DNA from: DASZZZ01 sp036260375
Lineage (GTDB): Bacteria; Actinomycetota; CADDZG01; WHSQ01
Reading direction: 5' to 3'
DNA length: 21,399 nt
Assembly (NCBI GenBank): GCA_036260375.1
Contig: DASZZZ010000077.1
Location: 1-21,399 of the forward strand
Part shown: positions 14,129-20,105 of the stretch, piece after piece
How positions within the stretch are numbered: position 1 is the stretch's first letter
Layout: every line of letters begins with the position of its first letter
Notes under the pieces: model-generated
What the model saw: only the letters and a program-made list of their open reading frames with translations
What the model was told of the DNA's origin: nothing
Database searches by the model: none
Made by a program: the position numbers and the translations under genes

Positions 14129-15026
14129 CGCGTTCCGCTGCGCGGACTCGGCGGAGGCGCGCGCCGAGCCGTTGTACGGGACCGCCTCGCACGTCGCGCG
14201 CTGGCTGTTGGTCGAGCAGCCGGGATCGTGGGGCCGCGACGCGCTCGAGCAGAGCCGGCTGCCGGTGCGCGTCGCGCGCGAGCTGCGCCGGCGGGCGCGC
14301 GCCGCGGGCGTGCGCGTCGTGCTCATCAGGCGCGGCGTGCGTCAGGCGTCCGATCGCCGTCACTGCTACCTCGTGCGGACCGACGACCGCGGCCCCCGGA
14401 TGTGGACGGTCGCCTTCGACCGCGTCGACGACGTCGTCGACCTCGACCTCGCGGCGCTGCGCGGCGACGGCGCGGTCGAGGGTGCGACCGAGGCGCGCGC
14501 GCCGGTGTTCCTCGTGTGTACGCACGGCCGGCACGACGCGTGCTGCGCGATGCGCGGCAACGAGGTGTCGCGCGTCGCGTGCGCGATCGAGGGCACCGAC
14601 GTGTGGGAGTGCTCGCACATCGGAGGCGACCGCTTCGCGGCCAACGTCGTGTGCTTCCCGCACGGCGTCTACTACGGGCGCGTGGGCGTCGCCGACGCCG
14701 CGCGGCTCATGGATCGCTATGCGCGCGGCATGCTGTCGCTGGACCACTTCCGGGGCCGGTCGTGCCATCCCTTCGCGGTGCAGGCGGCCGAGTTCTTCGT
14801 CCGGCGAGGCACCGACACGATCGACGTCGACGCCGTGACGCTCCTCGACGCCTCCAGAACCGGCGACCGGCTCACGGCGGCGTTCGCGCTGGGGGACACG
14901 CGCCGGGCGCGCGTCGAGCTGCGCGTGAGCCACAGCCGACAGACGTACCGCCTCACGTGCGGCGCGACGCGCCCCGAGTCGGTCCCGCGCTACGAGCTGC
15001 TCCGGCTGGACGACGCCCGCTCGTAA
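14121..15026 (+). CDS. Sucrase/ferredoxin-like family protein (thioredoxin-fold [2Fe-2S])
   Basis: The protein has 301 residues from TTG 14121, overlapping the JmjC stop by 8 bases; no other start fits. The family signature is complete: FRCADSAEARAEPLYGTA near the N-terminus, FLVCTHGRHDACCAMRGN with C133, C141 and C142, and VWECSHIGGDRFAANVVCFP with C164, followed by HGVYYGRV. These Cys and His residues resemble the thioredoxin-like ferredoxins that carry a [2Fe-2S] cluster (PF06999, Sucrase/ferredoxin-like). The remaining C-terminus (about 200-301) is less conserved. Its place directly after the oxygenase suggests an electron donor or maturation partner for it, but that is inference, since 2-oxoglutarate oxygenases do not normally need a ferredoxin. 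Last gene of the three-gene group. Confidence 0.88.
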   Translation: MGDAFRCADSAEARAEPLYGTASHVARWLLVEQPGSWGRDALEQSRLPVRVARELRRRARAAGVRVVLIRRGVRQASDRRHCYLVRTDDRGPRMWTVAFDRVDDVVDLDLAALRGDGAVEGATEARAPVFLVCTHGRHDACCAMRGNEVSRVACAIEGTDVWECSHIGGDRFAANVVCFPHGVYYGRVGVADAARLMDRYARGMLSLDHFRGRSCHPFAVQAAEFFVRRGTDTIDVDAVTLLDASRTGDRLTAAFALGDTRRARVELRVSHSRQTYRLTCGATRPESVPRYELLRLDDARS

Positions 15027-15053
15027 CGCGGGTCCGCAACCGCATCCTCGCGT

Positions 15054-15080
15054 CGCGGCGCGGCCGCGCGTCGCGCCGCG
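15054..15080. terminator. Hairpin between convergent genes
   Basis: CGCGGCGCG (15054-15062) and CGCGCCGCG (15072-15080) pair around a 9-base loop, 28 bases after the stop of the sucrase/ferredoxin-like gene and 70 bases before the stop of the DUF2243 gene. The position fits a terminator. In such GC-rich DNA chance pairing is a concern, and no U-tract follows. Confidence 0.45.
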
Positions 15081-15149
15081 GTGACGCTGGTTTGGGGCTC
15101 GCCGAGCCGTCGCGCCGAGGGACGGCGCGCGAGCGTCCCGCGCCACTCG

Positions 15150-15593
15150 TCACACGCGCGCGCGCCGGCGGGCCGCCGCCAGCCCGACGGCGATCATGGC
15201 CACGCCGGCGGCGAAGAAGCCCCAGTCGTAGGCCGCGTGGCTCGCGGCGTCGTCGCGTACGTGGTGCGCGCCGAGGGCGACGTGGAACACGAGCTGGTCC
15301 ACGACGTGGAAGTACCCCCACCCGACGAGGCCGAATGCGATCAGAGAGCCCGGCGCGACGCGGCGCGACGCGAGCATCGCGATCCCGGCGACGAGGAGCG
15401 CGAGGCACGCGGCGTGAAAGAGGCCGTCGGCGAGCGTGTTCGCCTCGAGTCCGTCCACGGTCGCCGCGGGCGTGCGCGCCGACCACAGATGGTGCCACTG
15501 CAGGATCTGGTGCAGGACGATGCCGTCGGCGAGCCCGCCCACGGCGAAGCCGGTCACCGCGCACGCGACGCGCGCGTCGTCCGTCGTCCGCAT
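15150..15593 (-). CDS. DUF2243 family membrane protein
   Basis: The protein has 147 residues. The ATG at 15593 follows AAGGAGA (minus strand) and gives the usual family length; the frame extends further upstream but with an unlikely Arg/Pro-rich sequence. Four hydrophobic segments are visible at about 9-30, 55-73, 79-100 and 121-140. The family marker LHQILQWHHLW with H28, H34 and H35 lies at the end of the first segment, and a second His-containing stretch, GYFHVVDQLVFHVALGAHH, lies between the later ones. Members are predicted inner-membrane proteins of unknown function. The conserved His in the membrane suggests metal or haem binding, but this is not shown. Not obviously connected to its neighbours. 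Confidence 0.9.
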   Translation of the reverse strand: MRTTDDARVACAVTGFAVGGLADGIVLHQILQWHHLWSARTPAATVDGLEANTLADGLFHAACLALLVAGIAMLASRRVAPGSLIAFGLVGWGYFHVVDQLVFHVALGAHHVRDDAASHAAYDWGFFAAGVAMIAVGLAAARRRARV

Positions 15594-15617
15594 CGCGTCT
15601 CCTTCGCTCGGCCGGCC

Positions 15618-15639
15618 GCCGCCGGGCGCGCCCGGCGGC
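15618..15639. repeat. 22-base perfect palindrome upstream of DUF2243 gene
   Basis: The sequence from GCCGCCGGGCG to its exact complement spans 15618-15639 with no spacer, 24 bases before the DUF2243 start on the minus strand. It may be an operator or a fold in the leader. Chance is not negligible in GC-rich DNA. Confidence 0.45.
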
Positions 15640-15645
15640 GAGGCC

Positions 15646-15682
15646 ACCATGCCCCCCGGCCCGGGCGACCATGCCCCCCGGC
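15646..15682. repeat. Two 15-base direct repeats with a 22-base period
   Basis: ACCATGCCCCCCGGC occurs at 15646-15660 and again at 15668-15682. The 22-base period is two helical turns, so both copies face the same side of the DNA, as is usual for tandem regulator sites. They lie 53-90 bases upstream of the DUF2243 start (minus strand). Confidence 0.55.
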
Positions 15683-15997
15683 GCCGCGCCCGACTCGCGC
15701 CGCCCGAACCGCGCGGGCGGGGCGGCGCGGCGATGGGTCTGCATCGTCCCCCTTGCGCGCCCGGGTTGACGGTCTCGGCTTTCGTCCGACGTCGTCCTGG
15801 CGGAAGCGTGCTTCTTCGCGGAGGGCGCCGACCGCTCATGGGGACGTCATGGACATCGTGCTGCGCGTCTCCGCACTAAGGCCCATGCGAAATATCGAGT
15901 GGGTAGTTCGTTGCCACGTCGAGCGTAAGAGTGGATGGGGGGCGGCGCCATCGTCGTTGTCCATGCTCTCGACTACGCGGCCAGCGCTAGGCCTGCG

Positions 15998-16198
15998 TCA
16001 CGACAGGGTCGTTAGCACGATGTAGGCCACTCCCCCGAGCACGCCGCCCACACCGAACTTCGTCGCCATCGCCGCAAGAAAGAAGTCGTCTCCCGACTGT
16101 ATGAGGCCCCAGATGGCTCCTACTATGGCGCCGCCGCCGATTAGCACGATCGCGGCTGGCTCATCCAACAGCCGCAATACGTCGAGGACGTTATCCAC
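15998..16198 (-). CDS. Small hypothetical membrane protein (66 aa)
   Basis: From GTG 16198 the protein starts VDNVLDVLRLL and has two hydrophobic segments, about residues 13-29 (PAAIVLIGGGAIVGAIWG) and 38-62 (AAMATKFGVGGVLGGVAYIV). I recognise no family. The same frame is open up to a GTG at 16285, but the extra residues are charged and look like shadow sequence. No good ribosome binding site is present for either start. Codon use is less GC-rich than in the neighbours, consistent with transferred DNA next to the 3' end of a tRNA. It may not be a real gene. Confidence 0.4.
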   Translation of the reverse strand: MDNVLDVLRLLDEPAAIVLIGGGAIVGAIWGLIQSGDDFFLAAMATKFGVGGVLGGVAYIVLTTLS

Positions 16199-16312
16199 CG
16201 CTCGAGTATCGCGGTCTCGTCCTTCGCCGCGGGACTCGTCTATATGGCCAGGTCGCGACCATGCACCTAGACGTCGCGCTCCCACTCGTCGGCAGGGACA
16301 TCTCTTTGGTAG

Positions 16313-16386
16313 CGCGCCCGGAGGGATTCGAACCCCCGACCCTCGGATTAGAAGTCCGACGCTCTATCCGGCTGAGCTACGGGCGC
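16313..16386 (-). tRNA. tRNA-Arg (anticodon TCT)
   Basis: The minus strand folds into a full cloverleaf: acceptor GCGCCCG with CGGGCGC, D-arm GCTC...GAGC, anticodon stem TCGGA/TCCGA with loop CTTCTAA (anticodon TCT), and T-arm with GGTTCGAATCC. The discriminator base is G. The CCA end is not encoded. It reads codons AGA and AGG, which are rare in this GC-rich genome. Confidence 0.96.
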
Positions 16387-16482
16387 AGCGTCCCGCCATC
16401 GTACGCGCCGGGGACCCTCGAGCGACGGACGGCGCTCGGGCCCGCCCGCGCCCCGGGGGACCGCTTCGCCCCGGTCGCCGCA

Positions 16483-16498
16483 CGAATCGTCCGATTCG
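16483..16498. repeat. Short palindrome upstream of tRNA-Arg
   Basis: CGAATCG (16483-16489) and CGATTCG (16492-16498) flank a 2-base centre. The element lies in an unusually AT-rich part of the gap between tRNA-Arg and the peptidase, about 100 bases upstream of the tRNA 5' end. A regulator site or a short fold is possible. Confidence 0.35.
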
Positions 16499-16522
16499 AG
16501 GAATTTCCGGTTTTGCGTAGTG

Positions 16523-16528
16523 ATTATC
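16523..16528 (-). promoter_or_regulatory. Possible -10 box for tRNA-Arg
   Basis: On the minus strand this reads GATAAT, close to the TATAAT consensus, about 135 bases upstream of the tRNA-Arg 5' end in an AT-rich pocket. A -35 box was not found at 17 bases. Confidence 0.3.
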
Positions 16529-16575
16529 CGGCCGCATTGTGGGTACCGTGACGTCCATCACAACGAATTCTCGCT

Positions 16576-16611
16576 ACGAGGCCCTCGGAACCCCCCTCCC
16601 GAGGGCCTCGT
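16576..16611. terminator. Perfect 13-base hairpin with AACCCCCCTC loop
   Basis: ACGAGGCCCTCGG (16576-16588) and CCGAGGGCCTCGT (16599-16611) are perfect complements around a 10-base loop containing six C. It lies 60 bases downstream of the M20 peptidase stop (minus strand), so a terminator for that gene is the simplest reading. The C6 loop on the plus strand is also the hallmark of actinobacterial 6C small RNAs, but only one such hairpin is visible where the family has two. Confidence 0.65.
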
Positions 16612-16670
16612 TCGCGTTCCCTCCGGCCCTCGTGTAACCGTCGACTACAGCTCGATGGTTGCGGCGCGAG

Positions 16671-18026
16671 TCACGGCCGGGCGTGCCCGAACGCGTGCAG
16701 CCACGCGACCGTGTACTCGACGATCGCGAGGAAGTCGTCGACCCGGCAGTTCTCGTTGGGGGCGTGGATGTTGGAGTCGGGACGGCACACCCCCGCGGGC
16801 GAGACGGTCGGGATGCCGAGTGTGTGCGCCACCGGGTACATCGGCCCCGTGCCGATCATCATCGGGGCGATCGCGGGCGGCTGCTCGAACACGTCGCGCG
16901 CCGCGGCGAGAGCCGCCTTGCCGATCAGCGAGTCGACCGGCGAGCGCGCCGGGTGCTCCATCGAGTACTTGACGATCTCGACGTCGCCGAAGCCGCGCGC
17001 GTCGAGGTGGCGGCGGAGCTTGGCCACGACGTCGTCGGGGTCCTGGTCGGGGACGAGGCGCATGTCGAGCTTCGCGAGCGCCTCCTTGGGCAGCACCGTC
17101 TTCGACCGGCCCGGGACCGTGAAGCCCGCGACGATGCCGGCGATGTTGCACGTCGTGCCGAAGTAGTAGCGCCGTACGAGGTCGAGGCCGGTGTCGCCGC
17201 CGACGAACTCGTCGACGCCGAGCCGGGCCCGCTCCGCCTCCTCCTCGAACGGCACGGTCGCCAGCAGGTCCTCGTCCGCCTCGGTCGGCTCCACGACGTC
17301 GTCGTGGAAGCCGTCGATCAGCACGCGTCCGTCCGGCGCCCGCAGCGTCGCGAGCGCCTCCACCAGGCGCCACACGGGGCTCGGCGCGACCACCGCCACC
17401 GACGAGTGCTGGTCGTCGGACAGGCCGCGGGCGACCAGCTCCACGTAGGCGAGGCCCTTGGCACCGAAGACGATCTCGGGGCGGCCCGCGTGATCGATCC
17501 CGGCGCCCTCCCAGATGCACCCGTCGGCCGCGAGGTCGTCGGCGTAGCGCGACACGAGCGCGGGGAACGACTTGGAGCCCGTCTCCTCCTCGCCCTCCAC
17601 GAAGAACTTCAGCGTGAACGGCAGGTCGCCGTGCACCTCGCGGTAGACGTCGAGCGCCGCGAGCCGCGCGACCAGGTCTCCCTTGTTGTCGGCCACGCCG
17701 CGCGCGAACAGCTTGCCGTCGCGGAGGTCAGGCTCGAACGGCTTCGAGTCCCACAGCTCGATCGGGTCGACGGGCTGCACGTCGTAGTGGTCGTAGACGA
17801 GCGCCGTGCGCTCGCCCGCGCCGAAGTGCGCCAGCAGGGCGTCGGGCGCGCCGTCGAGCGGGAGTCGCCGGACGGAGCCACCGAGGCGCCCGAAGGCGTC
17901 CTCCAGCCACGCCGCCATCGCGTGCAGGCCGTCGTCGTCGCCGGCGAGCGACGGAAACGAGCAGGCCTCCCGGAGCCATCCGACGTAAGTCCGCTCGTTG
18001 CGCGCGACGACATCGCGTACGGACAC
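16671..18026 (-). CDS. M20-family metallopeptidase (dipeptidase, CNDP-like)
   Basis: The protein has 451 residues from GTG 18026, chosen because GGGAGG lies 6 bases upstream. M20 dipeptidases are cytoplasmic enzymes with two zinc ions and an inserted dimerisation domain. Visible residues: YDHYDVQP with ligand H80 and catalytic-site D82, GVADNKGD with bridging D113, EGEEETGS with general base E147 and ligand E148, and the last ligand His in DSNIHAPNE near the C-terminus. The usual YGHYDVQP has become YDHYDVQP. The central insert (about 195-320) contains DQHSS and the RYYFGTTCNIAG segment typical of the CNDP-like group. Preceded by tRNA-Gly only 28 bases upstream on the same strand, so read-through from the tRNA promoter is possible. 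The hairpin at 16576-16611 ends it. Confidence 0.93.
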   Translation of the reverse strand: MSVRDVVARNERTYVGWLREACSFPSLAGDDDGLHAMAAWLEDAFGRLGGSVRRLPLDGAPDALLAHFGAGERTALVYDHYDVQPVDPIELWDSKPFEPDLRDGKLFARGVADNKGDLVARLAALDVYREVHGDLPFTLKFFVEGEEETGSKSFPALVSRYADDLAADGCIWEGAGIDHAGRPEIVFGAKGLAYVELVARGLSDDQHSSVAVVAPSPVWRLVEALATLRAPDGRVLIDGFHDDVVEPTEADEDLLATVPFEEEAERARLGVDEFVGGDTGLDLVRRYYFGTTCNIAGIVAGFTVPGRSKTVLPKEALAKLDMRLVPDQDPDDVVAKLRRHLDARGFGDVEIVKYSMEHPARSPVDSLIGKAALAAARDVFEQPPAIAPMMIGTGPMYPVAHTLGIPTVSPAGVCRPDSNIHAPNENCRVDDFLAIVEYTVAWLHAFGHARP

Positions 18027-18054
18027 GACGATCCTCCCTCTCGCCTTGCGGTCG

Positions 18055-18125
18055 AGCGGGTGAAGGGAATCGAACCCTCGTCACCAGCTTGGAAGGCTGG
18101 AGCTCTGCCATTGAGCTACACCCGC
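18055..18125 (-). tRNA. tRNA-Gly (anticodon TCC)
   Basis: On the minus strand: acceptor GCGGGTG with CACCCGC, D-arm GCTC...GAGC, anticodon stem CCAGC/GCTGG with loop CTTCCAA (anticodon TCC), and T-loop TTCGATT. The discriminator base is T, as common for glycine. The CCA end is not encoded. Confidence 0.96.
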
Positions 18126-18229
18126 GGGCCCCCGAACTGTAGCCGCGGCGCCCGCATCGCGCGCGGCACTCCCGACCTCGCGAGGCGAGCGCGGCGCGCG
18201 GCGCGCGGCGCGTCCCGCCCCCGATCCCG

Positions 18230-18330
18230 GCGCGCGGCGCGCTTTACGAAAAAAAAGTTCCGGTAAGCACGCGAGGGCGCATCGTTTAACAACGCTGAAG
18301 CTATATCGGTAAAGCGAGCGCGCCGCGCGC
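18230..18330. repeat. Inverted repeat flanking an AT-rich pocket between two tRNA genes
   Basis: The 18 bases at 18230-18247 (ending GCTTTAC) recur in inverted form at 18309-18330 (starting GTAAAGC) with a 4-base insertion. Between them are A8 (18249-18256) and an AT-rich run that is unlike the surrounding DNA. No open frame is present. It may contain the promoter of tRNA-Gly, but I could not define boxes. Confidence 0.4.
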
Positions 18331-18334
18331 TCGC
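18314..18334 (-). terminator. Terminator-like hairpin after tRNA-Pro
   Basis: GCGAGCGCG (18314-18322) and CGCGCTCGC (18326-18334) pair around a 3-base loop. On the minus strand this lies 21 bases after the tRNA-Pro 3' end and is followed by TTTACC, a short T-run. Confidence 0.5.
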
Positions 18335-18355
18335 GACCATGCGCGTTGTCGCAGG

Positions 18356-18429
18356 TCGGGGCGGGCGGACTTGAACCGCCGGCCTCCTGCTCCCAAAGCA
18401 GGCGCGCTACCAAGCTGCGCTACGCCCCG
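18356..18429 (-). tRNA. tRNA-Pro (anticodon TGG)
   Basis: On the minus strand: acceptor CGGGGCG with CGCCCCG, the proline-typical start CGGGGCGTAGCGCAGC, anticodon stem CCTGC/GCAGG with loop TTTGGGA (anticodon TGG), and T-loop TTCAAGT. The discriminator base is A. Only CC, not CCA, follows. Confidence 0.96.
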
Positions 18430-18537
18430 TGCTTTCCAGCATCGCACGCGCGCCGGGCGCCGGCCATTCGCGCGCGAAATCGGGACGCGCGCGCCGCGGA
18501 TGTGGCACTCTCTTGGGGACGCGGCACACGAGGACGC

Positions 18538-18543
18538 TAGAAT
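18538..18543 (+). promoter_or_regulatory. Possible -10 box before the structured region and trigger factor
   Basis: TAGAAT is a good -10 element. TTGGGG at 18513-18518 could be the -35 box with a long spacer of 19 bases. Transcription would start near 18550, just before the long inverted repeat at 18562-18645. Confidence 0.45.
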
Positions 18544-18561
18544 GTGTCGCAGCTTCGCCAC

Positions 18562-18645
18562 ACGAGCATCGGGTTGGGGGCCAGGGATCGTCATCCCCAC
18601 TTTCGTCCGCCTAGCGCGGTTCCTGGCTCCCAACCGGGTGCTCGT
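18562..18645 (+). ncRNA. Candidate structured RNA or trigger factor leader
   Basis: The arms 18562-18587 and 18621-18645 pair over about 24 positions with one clear mismatch and a few G-U pairs, giving a long rod. The loop holds a smaller hairpin (CCGC at 18607-18610 with GCGG at 18616-18619). G-U pairs on the plus strand would be A-C mismatches on the minus strand, which suggests a plus-strand RNA. A -10-like TAGAAT precedes it, and a 10-base hairpin at 18690-18713 follows. It could be a free small RNA or the 5' leader of the trigger factor gene. It does not carry the marks of tmRNA or of the signal recognition particle RNA. Confidence 0.5.
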
Positions 18646-18689
18646 CCTCATTTGAGCCCGCACTCCTGTCCGGGCCCCGGCACACCTCG

Positions 18690-18713
18690 CGCGGCGCCCG
18701 AGCGGGCGCCGCG
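18690..18713 (+). terminator. Strong hairpin just before trigger factor
   Basis: CGCGGCGCCC (18690-18699) and GGGCGCCGCG (18704-18713) are perfect complements with a GAGC loop, 27 bases before the trigger factor start. It may end the preceding structured RNA or act as an attenuator in the trigger factor leader. The only T-run is GTTTAGG. Confidence 0.45.
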
Positions 18714-18740
18714 GCGTCGCCGTTTAGGATGATCGCCCTG

Positions 18741-20105
18741 ATGCCAGCCCCCACGTTGCAGACGACCTCCGAGCGCGTGTCGAAGGACCGCGTGAAGCTG
18801 CGCGTCGAGGTTCCCGAGGAGGCGCTGCGCCCGGCGATCGCGGCGGCGTACCGGAGGTGGGCGGCGGAGATCAAGGTGCCCGGCTTCCGCAAGGGCAAGG
18901 TTCCGCGGCCGATCATCGACTCGCGCGTCGGAGCCGACGTCGTGCGCGAGGAGGCACTGCGCGACGCGATGCCCGAGCTCTATCGCGAGGCGCTCGAGCG
19001 CGCGGAGATCGAGGCGATCGCGCCGCCCGACATCAACGTCGTCGAGTTCGCGCAGGGCGCCCCGCTCGTGTTCGAGGCGACCGTCGACGTCCGCCCCGAC
19101 GTCGTGTTGCCCGACCTCTCGTCGATCGCGATCGACGCACCTCCCGCGGAGGTCACCGACGACGACGTCGCCGAACACGTCGAGCGGCTGCGCGACCGCT
19201 TCGCCGAGCTCGAGACCGTCGCGCGCGAAGCGCGCCGCGGCGACCACGTCCTCATCGACCTCAAGGGCTATCGCGGCGACGAGCTGGTCGAGGGCGCGAG
19301 CGCGCCCGACTTCCTCTACGAGGTCGGATCGCGGCGCGGCCCCGCGCGCCTCGACGAGGAGCTCGAGGGAAGCCGGCCCGGCGCGATCCTCAAGTTCACG
19401 GAGCGCCTCGGCGACGAGGCCGGCGAGCTCGCGGGCCAGGACATCTCGTTCACCGTTCTCGTCAAGGACGTGAAGGCGAAGAAGCTGCCTGCGATCGACG
19501 ACGACTTCGCGCGCACCGTCGGCGAGTTCGAGACGATCGACGAGCTCGAAGACGACCTGCGAACGCGTCTGCGCGACGTCAAGCGCGCCGCGGTAGAGGA
19601 GGAGATACGGGCGCGCGCGCTCGAGGCGCTCGTCGACCGCTCGGGGCTCGACGCGCCCGAACGGCTCGTCGACGACGAGCTGCGCCACCGCATGGAGCAT
19701 CTCGAGGCCGACCTCCGGCGGGCCGGGATGACGCTCGCGCAGTACGCCGAGCGGACGGACTCGACCGAGCTCGAGCTGCGCGCCGAGCTCCGCAAGTCCG
19801 TGGCGCGCACGGTCGTCGCCGAGCTGCTCCTGGAGCAGGTGGCGCGAGAGCAGGACGTTCAGGTCACAGACGAGGACCTCGGACGCGAGGTCGCGCTCGT
19901 GGCGGCGCGCACGGGGCGGGACGCCGAGGAGGTCACGAAGGAGCTCCTGTCGACGGGGAGGCTGCGGGCCGTGGCAGCCGATATCATGCGCCGTAAGGCC
20001 CTTGACTATGTCGTGGCGCACGTCAATGTGAAGGGGCGATCGGAAGCCGAGGACGGCCCGGGCGGGGGCGTCGTGGAGTCGAAGGGGGAGCAGGCACGTG
20101 CCTAA
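18741..20105 (+). CDS. tig: Trigger factor, ribosome-associated chaperone
   Basis: The protein has 454 residues from ATG 18741. An in-frame ATG at 18729 adds four residues, but it overlaps the only Shine-Dalgarno-like AGGA (18726-18729), so 18741 is preferred. Trigger factor binds nascent chains at the ribosome exit. The N-terminal domain (about 1-130) carries VPGFRKGKVP with the ribosome-docking GFRKGK at residues 48-53. The FKBP-type peptidyl-prolyl isomerase domain follows (about 150-240: GDHVLIDLKGY, FLYEVGSR, FTVLVKDVKAKKLP). The remaining helical C-terminal domain (about 245-430) forms the chaperone arms. The last 30 residues are a charged Gly-rich tail. The stop overlaps the clpX start by 8 bases. 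Confidence 0.97.
   Translation: MPAPTLQTTSERVSKDRVKLRVEVPEEALRPAIAAAYRRWAAEIKVPGFRKGKVPRPIIDSRVGADVVREEALRDAMPELYREALERAEIEAIAPPDINVVEFAQGAPLVFEATVDVRPDVVLPDLSSIAIDAPPAEVTDDDVAEHVERLRDRFAELETVAREARRGDHVLIDLKGYRGDELVEGASAPDFLYEVGSRRGPARLDEELEGSRPGAILKFTERLGDEAGELAGQDISFTVLVKDVKAKKLPAIDDDFARTVGEFETIDELEDDLRTRLRDVKRAAVEEEIRARALEALVDRSGLDAPERLVDDELRHRMEHLEADLRRAGMTLAQYAERTDSTELELRAELRKSVARTVVAELLLEQVAREQDVQVTDEDLGREVALVAARTGRDAEEVTKELLSTGRLRAVAADIMRRKALDYVVAHVNVKGRSEAEDGPGGGVVESKGEQARA

Larger units (their letters stand above)
15594..15997. other. 404-base gene-free stretch with repeat elements, then a composition change
   Basis: The half next to the DUF2243 gene is extremely GC-rich and contains the palindrome and direct repeats listed separately. 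From about 15840 the composition is visibly less GC-rich, and no open frame looks like a gene until the small ORF at 15998-16198. I see no recognised RNA or promoter; a TTGACG at 15766-15771 has no partner -10 box. Confidence 0.6.

Noticed and set aside
18562..18645. tmRNA or signal recognition particle RNA
   Set aside because: No tRNA-like ends or tag frame, and no conserved GGAAG/AGCAGCC motif of the particle RNA.
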